From Burkholderia sp. OK233 (GTDB taxonomy: Bacteria > Pseudomonadota > Gammaproteobacteria > Burkholderiales > Burkholderiaceae), in the NCBI RefSeq assembly GCF_900230185.1, contig NZ_OCSR01000002.1, forward strand, positions 1,116,001 through 1,180,000: a stretch of DNA of 64,000 bases, in the 5' to 3' direction. Positions 51,476-60,805 of this stretch are shown here, piece by piece (within the stretch, counting starts at the first letter, position 1; each line of letters opens with the position of its first letter). Both the position numbers and the translations under genes were made by a program. The notes under the pieces were generated by a model, which worked only from the letters and a program-made list of their open reading frames with translations, was not told the origin of the DNA and did no database searches.

Positions 51476-51607
51476 TTAGAGCCACCATGTGCCATTCCTT
51501 TCTATGTCGCCTGAAACTGATGAGCGTCCACGACAGTTCGAGGAATGCTGGTTGCCGATAGGACGAACCAGACCCATCTCCCGATATAGTTTTCTCTGTT
51601 CGAAGAC

Positions 51608-51847
51608 TCAAAAAAACAACGGCAGGGATTCGACGGCAGGTCGACCCTGACGTCCCGGAGGCTTCGATCGACCAGGCCTTGCAGCAGCTTTTTCACTGGC
51701 CAAACCGAGCCGCCGGTTCAGATCCGACAAGGCTCTACAGACAGCCATGCGAACGGGCGTCCCTGCTAATGTCAGTTCAAGCCGGTCCAGCAACTCCGGT
51801 AGACTTGCTTCCCCAGCTCGCTTTCGTGATAACTTCCGCTTCTGCAT
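51608..51847 (-). CDS. Small basic hypothetical protein
   Basis: A 79-residue frame starting MQKRKLSRKRAGEASLPELL, with DRLELTLAGTPVRMAVCRAL and a basic, Pro/Gly-rich tail. An ATG 17 codons upstream exists in the same frame. The composition is plausible for a real small protein, but no family is recognised, and the surroundings are degraded. Confidence 0.3.
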   Translation of the reverse strand: MQKRKLSRKRAGEASLPELLDRLELTLAGTPVRMAVCRALSDLNRRLGLASEKAAARPGRSKPPGRQGRPAVESLPLFF

Positions 51848-52204
51848 AAGACCGCCCCTGATTCTGTCGACGACGCGCGTTGGCGCTGACGGCATCACAA
51901 ATCTTCGAGATCCAGCGACATCTGTTCCTTCGTGTTCGCGCGATGAACTTCGCCGGATGCCGGTTCCGTCGGCAGCGATGGTTTCAGCACATCGAGATTG
52001 AAAACCACATCCACACCGATCCGGACAGTGTCATCACTCTCCAGCTTCGGAGCGTCGCCGCTGTTCAACATAGCGATGCTGCCGTCTACCTCCGCCGCCA
52101 CCATGATCACGCTGCGTCCGCCACCATCGATTGACGACAGCCCACAACGGCACACCGGCATGCATATTGCGCTCGAACGTCCTCATCCAGTGAATCGTCA
52201 GTCG
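51848..52204. other. Degraded sequence between integrase remnant and interrupted gene
   Basis: A minus-strand frame at 51895-52161 encodes 88 residues (IGVDVVFNLDVLKPSLPTEP near its end). It may be part of a broken gene, but I cannot name it. Nothing else is supported. Confidence 0.3.
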
Positions 52205-52497
52205 TCGGGAAAATGCTCCAGCGCCACGTCAAAAACGACCAGCGAATCCTCGCAGCGAGTTTTTGCCTTCACATAGCAACACGCTCAAGTTGGCATAGGC
52301 GTAGTAGTACGGCGCCAGCGCCAGCTCCAGCACTTTGCGGTAAGCCTGCTCCGCGCCTACCGCATCGGTACCGGTAAGTTGCTCCGCCAATGCAAACCAA
52401 TACGAGTGGGCTTTGAACAGCTAATGAAATCAGGCGCGGTGTCAACCTTGCACTCCGCCGCTCGTTTGCTCGATGTCTCCGAGAAATACCTTTCTAG

Positions 52498-53833
52498 CAG
52501 GCCGGTGAAATACCTCATGTAGCGGTCATCCGGAACGCAGGCGTAAACGTTGAACGTATGTCATCAATGAGAGCGAGATGGAACGGATGCGTGGGCCAGA
52601 TGGTTTTACCGAATCAATGTTCACGGTGTTGAAGCTGGACGATTTTGTGCCGAAGGACCATCCGTTGCGTCCGATTCGCACCTGGCTCAATGACGCGCTT
52701 AAACGCATGGACGATGTGTTCGCGCGGATGTACGAGGCTGACGTGAAAGGAGGTCGGCCGAGCATTGCGCCGGAGAAGCTGGTGCGAGCTCTTTTGCTGC
52801 AGGTGCTGTACTCAATTCGTAGCGAGCGCATGCTGGTGGAACAGATTTCCTACAACATGCTGTTCCGCTGGTTCGTCGGCCTGCCGATGGACGGGACCGT
52901 GTGGGACCACTCGACGTTCAGCAAGAACCGCGACCGGTTGCTCGAACACGATGTGCTGGTGTTGCTCTTCAACGAGACAGTCGAGACCGCGCGCGAGCGC
53001 GGATATCTTTCTGGGGAGCACTTTAGCGTCGACGGCACGTTGATTCAGGCATGGGCCGGGCACAAGAGCTTTGTGCCCAAGGCAAGTCCGGACAAAGAAG
53101 ACAGGCCTCCTGACGAACCGCCCGCGCCGAATGACAACTGGCATGGACAGAAGCGCAGTAACGAGACGCACCAATCCACGACGGACGAGCAGGCGCGCCT
53201 GTTTCGTAAGAGCAAAGGAACCGGAGCGATGCTCTGTTATATGGGCCACGTGCTGACCGACAACCGGCACGGCCTGGTGGTCAACGCACAGGTGACGCTG
53301 GCGACGGGCACCGCCGAGCGCGACGCGGCCGGGCAGATGCTTGCTGATGCCGCGAGTGTTGCGTCGCGTGCCATCACGGTCGGTGCGGACAAGAACTACG
53401 ACACCGCCGGCTTCGTCGGCAGTTGTCGCGCGAATCGTGTCACGCCGCATGTGGCGCAAAACGATGGTCGTCCAGGAGGCTCAGCAATTGACGAGCGAAC
53501 TACGCGCTGGCCGGGTTACGCGGTCAGCCAGCAAAAACGTAAACGCATTGAGCAGGTGTTCGGATGGGGCAAGACAGTCGGACGAATTCGACAAGCGATG
53601 TATCGAGGACTTGAACGCGTAGACCAGCTCTTCGTGCTGACGCAGGTCGGCTACAACCTGACGCGTATGCGCACACTTGCCGGTTAAGGGGCAGGAAGCA
53701 ATGGATAACATCGATATGGCGAACCCGCGAGCAACGTCGAATGCCCGCAACGTGTTCCGCGTTTCAAAAGTGCGAACCCAGCATCCGTCGTAATGCATCT
53801 GGGCGCATCAACGACGGATATTTCAACGGCCTG
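52498..53833 (+). mobile_element. IS5/IS1182-type insertion sequence with CTAG target duplication
   Basis: A complete element of about 1336 bp. Terminal inverted repeats are CAGGCCGGTGAAATA at the left end and TATTTCAACGGCCTG at the right end (14 of 15 match). CTAG flanks both ends (52494-52497 and 53834-53837), within a restored palindrome TTTCTAGAAA. It holds one transposase gene and interrupts the TPR-like gene 12 codons after its start. Confidence 0.85.
52578..53687 (+). CDS. IS5/IS1182-type transposase
   Basis: A 369-residue DDE transposase. The N-terminal DUF772-type domain reads DHPLRPIRTWLNDALKRMDD, LLLQVLYSIRSERMLVEQIS, NMLFRWFVGLPMDGTVWDHS and TFSKNRDRLLEHDV. The catalytic part has FSVDGTLIQAWAGHKSF (first Asp), VGADKNYDTAGFVG (second Asp) and RIEQVFGWGKTVGRIRQ (Glu). 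It is full length with no stop or frameshift, so the element may still be active. Confidence 0.9.
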   Translation: MERMRGPDGFTESMFTVLKLDDFVPKDHPLRPIRTWLNDALKRMDDVFARMYEADVKGGRPSIAPEKLVRALLLQVLYSIRSERMLVEQISYNMLFRWFVGLPMDGTVWDHSTFSKNRDRLLEHDVLVLLFNETVETARERGYLSGEHFSVDGTLIQAWAGHKSFVPKASPDKEDRPPDEPPAPNDNWHGQKRSNETHQSTTDEQARLFRKSKGTGAMLCYMGHVLTDNRHGLVVNAQVTLATGTAERDAAGQMLADAASVASRAITVGADKNYDTAGFVGSCRANRVTPHVAQNDGRPGGSAIDERTTRWPGYAVSQQKRKRIEQVFGWGKTVGRIRQAMYRGLERVDQLFVLTQVGYNLTRMRTLAG

Positions 53834-53940
53834 CTAGAAAACGCACTGAACGTACGTGTTTTAAATTCATTCTGCTCCAGACGACTTCAAGACCAAAAAC
53901 GAGTCAACTAGACGCGGCACGCCACTGGAATCCGTCGTCC

Positions 53941-53973
53941 TCAATCGCCTTTCAGTTTCTGAAAGGCGATTGA
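53941..53973. terminator. 15-bp perfect hairpin after the alpha/beta hydrolase gene
   Basis: TCAATCGCCTTTCAG and CTGAAAGGCGATTGA pair perfectly around a TTT loop, directly downstream of the hydrolase stop (minus strand). No long T-run follows, so termination strength is uncertain. Confidence 0.6.
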
Positions 53974-53979
53974 GAGACC

Positions 53980-54978
53980 TTATTCTGTACCCTTTTTATC
54001 CGCCAGCGTACGTCCAAGGAACTCACGAATTTGCCAAGCGATTTCGTTTACGTGCGTCTCCAATGCGAAATGGCTCGTATCGTACAGATGCACCTCCGCT
54101 TTTGGCAGATCGCGTTTAAATGCAGTCGCAGATTTCGCTAGAAAGAATGGGTCGTCCTTACCCCACACGGCGAGCAAAGGCGGTTGATATTTGCGGAAGT
54201 ATGCCTGGTATTTCGGATACATCTCCTGCTCAGTTGCGAAATTCGTTAGCAAATCCGCTTGAATTTCCCTGTTTTCACCCTGTGCCTGCGCATAGTCCGC
54301 AAGAATGTACGTGTCGGGCGAGATGAAGGACGCATCCGGCACCCCAGCAATCCATTGGTACTTCGTCATTTCAGGCGAAGCCATGTAACGTACCGCCTCG
54401 CGGTGGGTTTTACTTGGGTGTTCCCATGCATCCTTGATTGGAGCCCAATCTTTTCCGGTGATCCCCTCATCGTAAGCATTCCCATTTTGCGAAATGATCG
54501 CGCTCACGCGCTCAGGATGAGCCAATGCTAAGCGGTAACCCACGGTAGCGCCGTAGTCACAAACGTATAGTACGTAATGCTTCAGCCCGAGAGCCTCCGT
54601 AAGATGATCCATGGCCGTGGTCAAATTGTCGAAGGTGTAACGGTACTTGCTCCGAGGCGGAGAATCGGAGTAACCAAACCCCGGCAAATCAGGGGCAATA
54701 ACGTGATAGCGGTCAGCAAGAAGAGGAATCAAGTCGCGATAGGCAAACGATGAACCCGGGAATCCATGAAGCAAAATTATCGTTGGATTCGAAGCATCGC
54801 CAGCCTCCCGGTAGAAAATCTTATGGCCGTCCACCGTCGCGATTCGATAGTGTGGGCGAAGGGCATCGGCATGTTGCGCATCGGCCAGCGTCCCCGTATT
54901 GGCCGGAGCAACTGCCAGTACCGCGGTCGATACCATGAATAGACTGATCAACGCAGCAACCCGCGTAGCGAACTTCAT
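53980..54978 (-). CDS. Exported alpha/beta hydrolase (haloalkane-dehalogenase/epoxide-hydrolase-like)
   Basis: A 332-residue protein with a signal peptide (FATRVAALISLFMVSTAVLA, cut near VLAVA). The alpha/beta core has LLHGFPGSSFAYRDLIPLLA (oxyanion), DLPGFGYSDSPP, the nucleophile elbow YVCDYGATVGY with an Asp nucleophile, VWGKDDPFF and the His in DTSHFALETH. An Asp nucleophile is typical for epoxide hydrolases and haloalkane dehalogenases. Export to the periplasm is notable for such an enzyme. It ends at a perfect hairpin and has its own promoter region. Confidence 0.85.
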   Translation of the reverse strand: MKFATRVAALISLFMVSTAVLAVAPANTGTLADAQHADALRPHYRIATVDGHKIFYREAGDASNPTIILLHGFPGSSFAYRDLIPLLADRYHVIAPDLPGFGYSDSPPRSKYRYTFDNLTTAMDHLTEALGLKHYVLYVCDYGATVGYRLALAHPERVSAIISQNGNAYDEGITGKDWAPIKDAWEHPSKTHREAVRYMASPEMTKYQWIAGVPDASFISPDTYILADYAQAQGENREIQADLLTNFATEQEMYPKYQAYFRKYQPPLLAVWGKDDPFFLAKSATAFKRDLPKAEVHLYDTSHFALETHVNEIAWQIREFLGRTLADKKGTE

Positions 54979-55785
54979 AATTCTTTCCTCTCCAGTAAGA
55001 TTTTTGAAAATCAGCCAACACCCGTTTCAGATACACCGCGTCGGCTAAAACCACAGCCTGCACAGCGGCGTCAAGAACTCTTAGCAGTGCCACCTGAGTG
55101 CACCTATGCGGCAAGGTGCGACTGATCTTAACTGTCACACATCCAGCATCCACGCGGACAAGGGTGCCTGACAACTTATCAAGTCACAGTCTACGAAAGC
55201 CACGCATATAAACCATGTTTCGAATGGCCTATGAGCAAGGAATCGGAGCCAAATCACTCCCGGTCATTTAATCAGCCGCGTACAAGCACCCATGTCAGAG
55301 CGTCCCACCGACGTCTGTTCGTGAACCGCAAGGTTCATCGACTAGGTATCTGGTTGACTTGCCTTAGTGCTGCCATGAATTGTCTTCTTGTGCGCACGCA
55401 ATGTTAGGTCGACCCAGCAGAGCAATTCGCACGCGTCAGCAAGAAAATGGTTCATCGCCAGACTGGCAATAGATTTTCATCATCAATCTGGATGGACGGA
55501 ACGCGGACAACGTCCAACTCCGCGCTCTTGCCGTCGACGCATGTGTTTCGGCGTTTCACACACCAGCCGTTGAGAATTTCATGCGCTGCGCTCATGTTGT
55601 GAGGAGCCAGCAGCCCAACGGGTTGTCCTTCACGCACATGGTAGCCGGATAAAGACGCCATAGAATTAAATCTCGAAGGGATTCGATGCGGATCGAACGG
55701 CCGAAAAGTCTCACGATCGCACGATCAACACGGGGTTTTCCCTGCTACAACTTTTTACTCCCCCCATTCCATCAGAGCATTCAAA
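54979..55785. other. 800-bp gap with no confident gene
   Basis: Only a small minus-strand frame at 55452-55661 (69 codons, MASLSGYHVREGQPVGLLAP, AAHEILNGWCVKRRNTCVDG) stands out; it may be a gene remnant. No RNA gene or operator is recognised. Confidence 0.4.
55452..55661 (-). CDS. Possible small hypothetical protein or remnant
   Basis: A 69-codon frame starting MASLSGYHVREGQPVGLLAP and ending in DDENLLPVWR. The amino-acid composition is protein-like but there is no good ribosome-binding site and no family that I recognise. It may be the C-terminal piece of a lost gene. Confidence 0.25.
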   Translation of the reverse strand: MASLSGYHVREGQPVGLLAPHNMSAAHEILNGWCVKRRNTCVDGKSAELDVVRVPSIQIDDENLLPVWR

Positions 55786-56652
55786 ATGACATCAGCAAAA
55801 AGCATTCGGCACGTCCCAGCAGGAACCTCAGCGGATGAGGTCGACAAGATCATTCAGAGCGACGGGGGCGTAATCGTTGATAATCTGTTCCCGGTGGAGA
55901 AAATTGCACGACTCAACGCTGAGCTCGACCCTGTGCTGAAAAACTGGGCACCCGGCATCCAGGGAACCGAATGGATGGTCGAATTTGCAGGAAGACAGAC
56001 CAAGCGTTTGACCCAACTGGTGACGAGAAGCAGCGTGTTCCGTAACGAGATGCTAGACGACGCGGCACTACTCTCGTACATCGATACAATGATGTTGCCA
56101 CATGCAGATTCGTATTGGATGACTTCCGCGCAGCTCATCCAGTTGCAGCCAGGCGAAAAGTGTCAGATGTTGCATCGTGATCTGGAGAATTGGCCGATAT
56201 TTAAGCAACTCGGCCCCGACGGCCCGGAAGCTGCTTGCAACTGCCTCGTCGCGCTTTCCGAATATACTGAAGAAATGGGTGCAACACGGGTCATTCCGGG
56301 AAGTCACAAATGGAGTGACTTTAATGACCGCGGGAGCCAGGAAATGACGATTGCGGCCGAGATGGAACCAGGTTCTGGCTTTATCTACTCTGGAAAAGTA
56401 CTGCATGGCGGTGGGGAGAACAAATCAAATCGTCCACGCCGCGCTTTGGCAATGGCCTATAACCTCGGTTGGTTGGTGCCTGAAGAAGCGTATCCCTTTG
56501 GTGTTCCACTTGAGATGGCTCGCCAATTGGGCCCGCGAGCGCAGCAGCTTCTAGGATTCCGCTCGTTCAGTAACGAAATTGGCGGAGGCGGGACTGTATG
56601 GCAAATGGACTACCGCCCTCTCGCAGAATTCCTCAGACTTGACAAGAACTGA
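55786..56652 (+). CDS. Phytanoyl-CoA-dioxygenase-family Fe(II)/2-oxoglutarate oxygenase
   Basis: A 288-residue protein with the PhyH pattern: DGGVIVDNLFPVEKIARLNA near the N-terminus, the iron-binding His/Asp in MLHRDLENWPIF, then LVALSEYTEEMGATRVIPGS, the distal His in KVLHGGGENKSN and the oxoglutarate Arg in RPRRALAMAYNLGW. It probably hydroxylates an aliphatic or terpenoid substrate or its CoA ester. It is on the plus strand, alone, while the ligase, dehydrogenase and monooxygenase genes nearby are on the other strand. Confidence 0.88.
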   Translation: MTSAKSIRHVPAGTSADEVDKIIQSDGGVIVDNLFPVEKIARLNAELDPVLKNWAPGIQGTEWMVEFAGRQTKRLTQLVTRSSVFRNEMLDDAALLSYIDTMMLPHADSYWMTSAQLIQLQPGEKCQMLHRDLENWPIFKQLGPDGPEAACNCLVALSEYTEEMGATRVIPGSHKWSDFNDRGSQEMTIAAEMEPGSGFIYSGKVLHGGGENKSNRPRRALAMAYNLGWLVPEEAYPFGVPLEMARQLGPRAQQLLGFRSFSNEIGGGGTVWQMDYRPLAEFLRLDKN

Positions 56653-57143
56653 CCGGTTACGAAGGAAAGAGAAATTCAGGGCCGGAGATCGGAATGCGGC
56701 TGGTAGTCCCTTCCGATTTCAGCTCGACAACCGCGTCGCGACTCCTTGCTTCTTGGACAAATGACTTGCTGAACATCAAGCTGTGACAACAGTAAGGCGT
56801 TCCAGAGCAAGGATGAGTTTTCCATTTCCACGATGGCGACTCGAGTCGGAGCCAATGAGAGAACAATCGCAACGGAGCGACCCTGTCCGCGAGTCCGCAT
56901 TCCGAGAGCTCGGCTCGATCTCTATCAATCTCGCCGACCATCACAGGTTCCGATACTAAAAGCATAAAGCACGCAGAGGTAGCGCCGCTCTCTGGCCAGC
57001 GCCTTGGGATGACCGAAGCGACGACGACCAGATATGCCCAACTGTGAAGCAAAGGGAATCCGCATCAGCCCCGAACCCCTCTCGCGCAAACGGCCGCCGG
57101 CAGGCGATGGCCATTCCGACTCGGCTACTCGTCGACTGGACGT
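56653..57143. other. Gap between convergent oxygenase and ligase genes
   Basis: A minus-strand frame at 56657-57052 (131 codons) ends with SKSFVQEARSRDAVVELKSE and ISGPEFLFPS, which looks like a protein C-terminus. The earlier part looks random, so it may be a degraded gene. Nothing else is supported. Confidence 0.35.
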
Positions 57144-58841
57144 CTAGCTAAAGTCCTCCGATAGCCCCGCCCTCTCGACTTCTCTCTGCTGAAGCAGTCT
57201 CCATTGGACCTTCCCGCTTCCAGTGCGAGGCAGTTCACGAACAAATTCGACCATGCGAGGCACCTTGTAAGAAGCCATCCGTTCGTGCGCCCACGCGATT
57301 ATCTCCTGGGCCGACGTGTCGAAACCGGCCCGCAAAACGATCAACGCTTTTGTGGTCTCTCCGCGGCGCTCATCCTTGGCTCCAATCACGCAAGCCTCCT
57401 GAATCGCTGGATGTTCAAAGAGCAGAGCTTCGACCTCAGCGGGAGAAACCTTGTATCCCGATGCGTTGATCATCCGCTTCAGGCGGTCAACCATGAAGAA
57501 GTATCCGTCTTCATCGACATAACCGAGATCACCAGTTCGCAGATAGCGTTTTCCGGCGATTTCTACGAAAGCCTCACGCGTAGCCTCAACATTTGCCCAG
57601 TACCCTTCGAATACCTGCGGACCACATATTAGAATTTCCCCTGTTTTACCGACGTCCATGACGTCCAGGGTTTCGGGATCAACGACGATCGACTCAGTGT
57701 TCTGGATGGGAATGCCCAGACATTGCTGTTTGCATCGATCCGGAGGATTAAAGTGAGTGGTCGCGATTGTCTCTGATAGGCCGTAGCCTTCCATATAGGG
57801 AATGCCCCACCGAGACTCAATTTTCTTTGCGAGCGCCTGTGGCATTGCGGCTCCGCCGCCACACAAACAGTCGATCGAGTCGAGATCGAAGGTGTCGAGG
57901 TCCGGCTGGCTCATGAAGTCAACCATCATCGTCGAGATGGCTACCCAGGTCGTAGCTCGGAAGCGCTCAATCAATTGCGCCGCGCAACGACTGTCCCATC
58001 TTGTCATCACAGCGATGCTTGCTCCGCAGGCTATCGGAGCATTCATGGAGAGTTGCATTCCGGTCACGTGAAACAATGGCAACGAACAGAGCGCAACCGA
58101 CTGTTCGGACATATGCATCCAATCCTTGCATGCATCGACGACATGCATCGCGCTACCATGGCTGTGAACACAACCTTTCGGTCTGGCTGTCGTGCCAGAG
58201 GTGTACGGGATCACGGCAAGATCCGACAGGGTAGCAAGATGCGCGGACGGCTGCGCTCCCACCGTAAGCGCATCGCTCCAGAGCACCACCTTGGATCGAA
58301 CGGAGCTAGCGTCCACAACGCCGTCCAAACGGTCCGCGCCGGCATCACGGAGTATGGCGGGGAGCGGAAAGTCCGTCGATTCAGGTAGATAGTCCGCATA
58401 GCGCGCCGCAATGACGTAGTCAAGCAAATCGCCGAACAACGGCTGTGCGCCTGAACACAACTCCTCGCCGATCAAGGTGACCCTGGCGCCGCTGTCCTCG
58501 AGAATATGCCGGAATTCACCAACGAGGTTCATCGGGTTTACTGGCACCACAACGGCATTGGCCCGCAAAATCGCGTAGAAGCCGATAATAAATTGCGGAC
58601 TATTCTGCATGTACAGGGCGACTCGATCGCCCTTAGCAACACCACAATGCTGCTGCAGGAACCCCGCCAACGCATCGACCTCTCGTTGCAACTGCGCATA
58701 ACTCGTCACGCCGCCATAGTAATAAAGCGCATCTTTTTCCGGATGGCGGTTCGCCGCGATCTCCAGATTGCGATAGAGCGACGTCTGCTGAGGCGAAATG
58801 TGGCGAGAGAGCGTGTCCGGCCAGTGGGCAAAATGGTTCAA
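57144..58841 (-). CDS. AMP-forming acyl-CoA synthetase
   Basis: A 565-residue ANL-superfamily ligase with the P-loop-like AVIPYTSGTTARPKGCVHSH near residue 210, the A5 motif YMEGYGLSETIATTHFN, the hinge GYVDEDGYFFMVDRLKRMIN and the catalytic Lys in RTGSGKVQWRLL near the end. It activates a carboxylic acid, probably a medium- or long-chain one, to its CoA ester. Start is TTG 58841, eight bases after AGGAG. It lies with the aldehyde dehydrogenase and monooxygenase genes on the minus strand. Confidence 0.92.
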   Translation of the reverse strand: MNHFAHWPDTLSRHISPQQTSLYRNLEIAANRHPEKDALYYYGGVTSYAQLQREVDALAGFLQQHCGVAKGDRVALYMQNSPQFIIGFYAILRANAVVVPVNPMNLVGEFRHILEDSGARVTLIGEELCSGAQPLFGDLLDYVIAARYADYLPESTDFPLPAILRDAGADRLDGVVDASSVRSKVVLWSDALTVGAQPSAHLATLSDLAVIPYTSGTTARPKGCVHSHGSAMHVVDACKDWMHMSEQSVALCSLPLFHVTGMQLSMNAPIACGASIAVMTRWDSRCAAQLIERFRATTWVAISTMMVDFMSQPDLDTFDLDSIDCLCGGGAAMPQALAKKIESRWGIPYMEGYGLSETIATTHFNPPDRCKQQCLGIPIQNTESIVVDPETLDVMDVGKTGEILICGPQVFEGYWANVEATREAFVEIAGKRYLRTGDLGYVDEDGYFFMVDRLKRMINASGYKVSPAEVEALLFEHPAIQEACVIGAKDERRGETTKALIVLRAGFDTSAQEIIAWAHERMASYKVPRMVEFVRELPRTGSGKVQWRLLQQREVERAGLSEDFS

Positions 58842-59201
58842 GTGTGTCTCCTGCGATGGTCAAGCTGGTTACAGCCAGCCGCGTTGCGCGCTCGCATCGA
58901 ATTGTCGTGATCACCAAATCTTTTGGGCTCTACGCCCCCACGCCTGAGTACTGTCCAAAGTCCGCCTTCGTGTCGAAGTACTCGCTCGAAGGTCAGTCTT
59001 CATGGCCGCCTACACACGAATACGCCGAAATGCTCGGCTATACGTTTAATGGAGACCGACGTTTTGTATCTTGGTCGTAGAGGCGGCATGAATCGCCTTA
59101 GCGGGAAGGCGAACCTTACGTGTCGTCGAAACCTGGGAATGCGGATAGGCGCCTGTCGCGACCTATCGCATCCACATCAAACATTCCGAGTAGTAATCGC
59201 C
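58842..59201. other. Gap between ligase and aldehyde dehydrogenase genes
   Basis: About 360 bp without a gene or recognised repeat. The ligase promoter probably lies here. Confidence 0.4.
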
Positions 59202-60641
59202 CTATTGATTGAAGCCCATGATTGCCTTCGTCTCGAGAAACTCCTCAAAGCCGTAGCGGCCCCACTCCCGACCATTACCAGACGTCTTGTAGCCCCCGAA
59301 CGGTGCATTAAAATCCACGAACGCGCCATTCAAGTGGACCATGCCGGTACGCAGCCGCAAAGCAATGCGCCGTGCAGCATTCACATCCGAAGACGAAACG
59401 TATCCGGACAAGCCAAAGGGGGAATCATTTGCGACTTCGACTGCATGATCCTCATCGTCGTATCCAATGATGCTAAGGACCGGTCCGAATATTTCCTCTC
59501 GCGCAATGGTCATCTGGTTACTGACGTCTGCGAAAACAGTCGGCCGCACATAGTAGCCTTTCTGCATTCCGTCAGGCCTGCCGGGACCGCCGGCTACTAA
59601 CGTGGCCCCCTCCTCAATCCCGCGTTTGATATAACGTTGGATTGTCTCGAATTGCCTCTTGGATGCAACGGGTCCGATAACGGTCGACGGTTCGGACGGG
59701 TGACCAACCCGGGTGTCGTCCGCTACTTTCCTGGCAATCTCAACGGCCTCCGCCATTCTGCTCTTTGGAACCAGCATCCGCGTAGGCGCAATGCAGGTTT
59801 GACCGGAATTTGAGAAGCAGTTGGCGGTTCCAGATGCGACGCCTTCGGCGAACGCCGAGTCATCGAGGATGATGTTCGCTGATTTCCCCCCCAGCTCCTG
59901 CGACACGCGTTTAACCGTCGGCGCAGCCGCGACCGCTATGCTCACACCAGCTCGCGTCGATCCGGTAAACGACACCATATCTACGTCTGGATGACTTGCA
60001 AGCGCCTCGCCGAGAACCGCTCCCTCGCCCAAAACCAGATTGAAGACTCCTGGCGGAAATCCAGCATCAGAAAGCACCTCGGCAAAGATCATCGCACTCA
60101 ACGGAGTAATTTGGGCCGGCTTGACGACCACAGTACATCCCGCCGCGAGGGCCGGAGCCACCTTGCAAACCAGTTGGTTCAACGGCCAATTCCACGGAGT
60201 GACAAGCGCACACACTCCGATCGGCTCCTTAACAATCCGAGTTGTTCCCAGGTCCTCAGAAAATTTGTATGTTCTGAGCAACTCGAGAGCCACGCCCATG
60301 TGCCATACACCGCACATCGCCTGCATGTCTTTGGCAAATGGCAGAGGCGCACCCATCTCGCGGGAAATCGCATGGGCAATTTCCTCATTGCGTACAGACA
60401 AGATCGCAATTGCACGTTCAAACAGCCTCGCGCGGTCTTCACTGCTTGTCGCGCTCCAAGCGGGAAACGCAGTTCTGGCAGCTTGCACCGCATGCTTAAT
60501 GTCGTCCACCGTTCCAACAGCAGCTACCCCGCAAACAGACTCGTCCGACGGGTCGATCAGGTCGGCTGTTCTTTGACTGGACGGTTGCACCCAGTTGCCA
60601 TCAATAAAGTTCTTTCCACGATAAGCGACGTCTAGTTTCAT
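59202..60641 (-). CDS. NAD(P)-dependent aldehyde dehydrogenase
   Basis: A 479-residue aldehyde dehydrogenase: CALVTPWNWPLNQLVCKVAP, VVKPAQITPLSAMIFAEVLS, the cofactor-binding SFTGSTRAGVSIAVAAA, the Glu in SQELGGKSANIIL, the catalytic Cys in SNSGQTCIAPTRMLVP and EEIFGPVLSIIGYDD. ATG 60641 follows GGAGACAAGC, and is chosen over one 28 codons upstream. It would give the acid for the downstream ligase. Substrate range cannot be read from sequence. Confidence 0.92.
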   Translation of the reverse strand: MKLDVAYRGKNFIDGNWVQPSSQRTADLIDPSDESVCGVAAVGTVDDIKHAVQAARTAFPAWSATSSEDRARLFERAIAILSVRNEEIAHAISREMGAPLPFAKDMQAMCGVWHMGVALELLRTYKFSEDLGTTRIVKEPIGVCALVTPWNWPLNQLVCKVAPALAAGCTVVVKPAQITPLSAMIFAEVLSDAGFPPGVFNLVLGEGAVLGEALASHPDVDMVSFTGSTRAGVSIAVAAAPTVKRVSQELGGKSANIILDDSAFAEGVASGTANCFSNSGQTCIAPTRMLVPKSRMAEAVEIARKVADDTRVGHPSEPSTVIGPVASKRQFETIQRYIKRGIEEGATLVAGGPGRPDGMQKGYYVRPTVFADVSNQMTIAREEIFGPVLSIIGYDDEDHAVEVANDSPFGLSGYVSSSDVNAARRIALRLRTGMVHLNGAFVDFNAPFGGYKTSGNGREWGRYGFEEFLETKAIMGFNQ

Positions 60642-60805
60642 GCTTGTCTCCATTCGTCCTTCCGCGCCCCTGCCCACACTAGGTCGGCCGGCCGCGCATT
60701 GAGTTGCGGGATGCGTACGATGCAAAATTCAATATCTTGAAGCGAACAACCACTGCAAACCTATCGGAGATTGCAGTGGCGTAGCCAGCACGGCACCGTG
60801 TCCAC

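Larger units (their letters stand above)
52205..53870 (-). pseudogene. TPR-like gene interrupted by an IS element and frameshifts
   Basis: The gene starts at ATG 53870 behind GGAG and reads MNLKHVRSVRF to the IS edge at 53834. It continues at 52497 with LERYFSETSSKRAAECKVDT. If the IS and one CTAG copy are removed the frame is restored. After APDFIS a frameshift near 52420 leads to LFKAHSYWFALAEQLTGTDA, then AEQAYRKVLELALAPYYYAY and NLSVLLCEGK, a tetratricopeptide pattern. Another shift near 52275 leads to RCEDSLVVFDVALEHFPDD and a stop. So at least three lesions are present. Confidence 0.65.
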
